Below, one piece after another: positions 4,504 to 5,507 of a stretch of DNA of 5,507 nucleotides. Position 1 is the first letter of the stretch. Every line of letters begins with the position of its first letter. Both the position numbers and the translations under genes were made by a program. Source of the DNA: an uncultured Fretibacterium sp. GTDB taxonomy: Bacteria > Synergistota > Synergistia > Synergistales > Aminobacteriaceae. Location of the stretch: positions 1 through 5,507 of the forward strand of contig CALAUZ010000100.1 of the NCBI GenBank assembly GCA_937892105.1, in the 5' to 3' direction. The notes under the pieces were generated by a model. It made no database searches, was not told the origin of the DNA, and worked only from the letters and a program-made list of their open reading frames with translations.

Positions 4504-5505
4504 ATGCTGACACTTGGAATAGAAACAAGCTGTGATGATACCGGAGTTGCGGTAATCCGGAATGAACGTGAGGTACTGTGTGAGTTACTGTCCAGCCAGA
4601 TTAACGACCATTCGAGATTTGGCGGAGTAATCCCTGAGTTTGCCGCTAGAAAACATCTTGAGAACTTGCTTCCACTAGTTGACGCTGCCCTTCGTGAATG
4701 CGGAATATCAGGCCGTGAACTTGACCTTATAGCCGTAACGCGCGGGCCAGGCTTGATGGGTTCGCTGATAGTCGGAGTAATGACAGCCCGAGCATTGTCG
4801 CAATCATGGGGAGTGCCGTTGACTGGGGTAAACCATCTTGAGGGCCATCTTTTTGCGCCGTTGGTTGACGCAGAGGACTTGAAGCCGCCATTTTTGTCGC
4901 TGATAGTTTCTGGAGGACACACGGAGATTATACGTGTTGATGATTTCGGGAAGTATGAGCTTCTTGGCCAGACGAGGGACGATGCTGCGGGAGAAGCATA
5001 CGATAAGGCGGCGAGGATTATGGGACTGAAGTATCCGGGAGGGCCAGAGATAGACAGGCTTGCGAAATTGGGCAACCCTAACGCGTTTGAATTTCCTGTT
5101 CCACTGAAGAATACAGACAGTGTGGAGTTCAGTTTCAGCGGATTGAAGACAGCGTTACTGTGGCAGGTAAAGAGGTTTGAGGAGGCTGGAGGGGATATTC
5201 CCGTGAATGACTTGTGTGCTTCGTTTCAGAGGGCAGTAGTTGAGGCGTTGTGCGTGAAGGTAAATCTTGCGGCCAGAATAACCGGCATAAATCGCGTTTC
5301 AGCTTCCGGTGGCGTTTCAGCTAACAGTGCCTTGAGGGAGGCGTTGTCCAGACAGAAGGGGTTAAGGGTATGGCTTCCGTCTTTGGGCAGGTGTACGGAT
5401 AATGCCGTGATGGTTGCTATGGCGGGACGTAATGCGTGGTTGAGGAGGGGTAGGATGTGTGAGGAGGTTGTGCCGGATCCGTCGCTTCATGATTTGAATG
5501 GCTAA
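4504..5505 (+). CDS. tsaD: TsaD, tRNA N6-adenosine threonylcarbamoyltransferase catalytic subunit
   Basis: TsaD, with TsaB and TsaE, transfers the threonylcarbamoyl group from threonylcarbamoyl-AMP to A37 of ANN-decoding tRNAs, forming t6A in the cytoplasm. The 333-residue protein is full length and ends 2 nt before the window edge. Motifs of the ASKHA fold are intact: GIETSCDDTGVAV (5-17), GGVIPEFAARKH (40-51), the metal motif NHLEGHLFAP (110-119) with His111 and His115, VSGGHT (135-140), DDAAGEAYDKAA (159-170), SGGVSANSALR (268-278) and CTDNAVM (297-303) with metal ligand Asp299. The ATG is fixed by the conserved N-terminus. No Shine-Dalgarno sequence precedes it, and the upstream small gene ends only 5 nt before, so translational coupling is likely. 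No tsaB or tsaE is in the window. Confidence 0.97.
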   Translation: MLTLGIETSCDDTGVAVIRNEREVLCELLSSQINDHSRFGGVIPEFAARKHLENLLPLVDAALRECGISGRELDLIAVTRGPGLMGSLIVGVMTARALSQSWGVPLTGVNHLEGHLFAPLVDAEDLKPPFLSLIVSGGHTEIIRVDDFGKYELLGQTRDDAAGEAYDKAARIMGLKYPGGPEIDRLAKLGNPNAFEFPVPLKNTDSVEFSFSGLKTALLWQVKRFEEAGGDIPVNDLCASFQRAVVEALCVKVNLAARITGINRVSASGGVSANSALREALSRQKGLRVWLPSLGRCTDNAVMVAMAGRNAWLRRGRMCEEVVPDPSLHDLNG

Positions 5506-5507
5506 AT

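Noticed and set aside
4491..5075. A 194-codon minus-strand frame opposite tsaD.
   Set aside because: tsaD is unmistakable on the plus strand with all catalytic motifs; this Ser/Pro-rich frame is its mirror.

Overview
The window looks like a bacterial chromosome segment of moderate GC content (mid-40s percent by eye) with tightly packed housekeeping genes. A bifunctional IspDF, used with ybaB-recR and tsaD but without a separate ispD or ispF here, fits lineages that make isoprenoids by the MEP pathway with a fused IspDF. My best guess is an animal-associated member of the Synergistota. This is inference from gene content and style, at roughly even odds; nothing in the sequence is a taxonomic marker.

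Left end (1-371): no well-supported large gene. A plus-strand reading frame is open from the window edge to a stop at 182-184 and may be the tail of an upstream gene. A minus-strand frame of 56 codons (235-405) overlaps the end of the glycosyltransferase gene and reads like a small protein. Both are tentative. I see no convincing intrinsic terminator.

Minus-strand pair (372-2183): a DUF554 membrane protein is followed 15 bp later by a family 2 glycosyltransferase, whose strong ribosome binding site sits against the DUF554 stop codon. They are probably co-transcribed from a promoter near 2220.

Divergent control region (2184-2287): about 104 bp serve both directions. It holds a TATAAT box for the minus strand, an extended -10 candidate for the plus strand, an imperfect palindrome between them, and a four-codon leader ORF that overlaps the DUF554 start by 4 nt.

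Plus-strand operon (2288-5505): ybaB, recR, ispDF, a 60-codon acidic protein of unknown function, and tsaD. Gaps are 11 nt or less, or genes overlap by 1-7 nt. The run links a nucleoid-associated protein and a recombination mediator (DNA repair), two steps of the MEP isoprenoid pathway, and the tRNA t6A37 modification enzyme. These are separate cellular jobs, so the shared factor is probably growth-linked expression, not one pathway. recR and tsaD lack a clear Shine-Dalgarno sequence and probably depend on translation of the gene just upstream.

No RNA genes, insertion sequences, CRISPR arrays or attachment sites were seen. I found no clear evidence of a novel multi-gene system. The best candidates for something undescribed are the small acidic gene between ispDF and tsaD, the 56-codon ORF at the left, and the leader ORF of the DUF554 gene.
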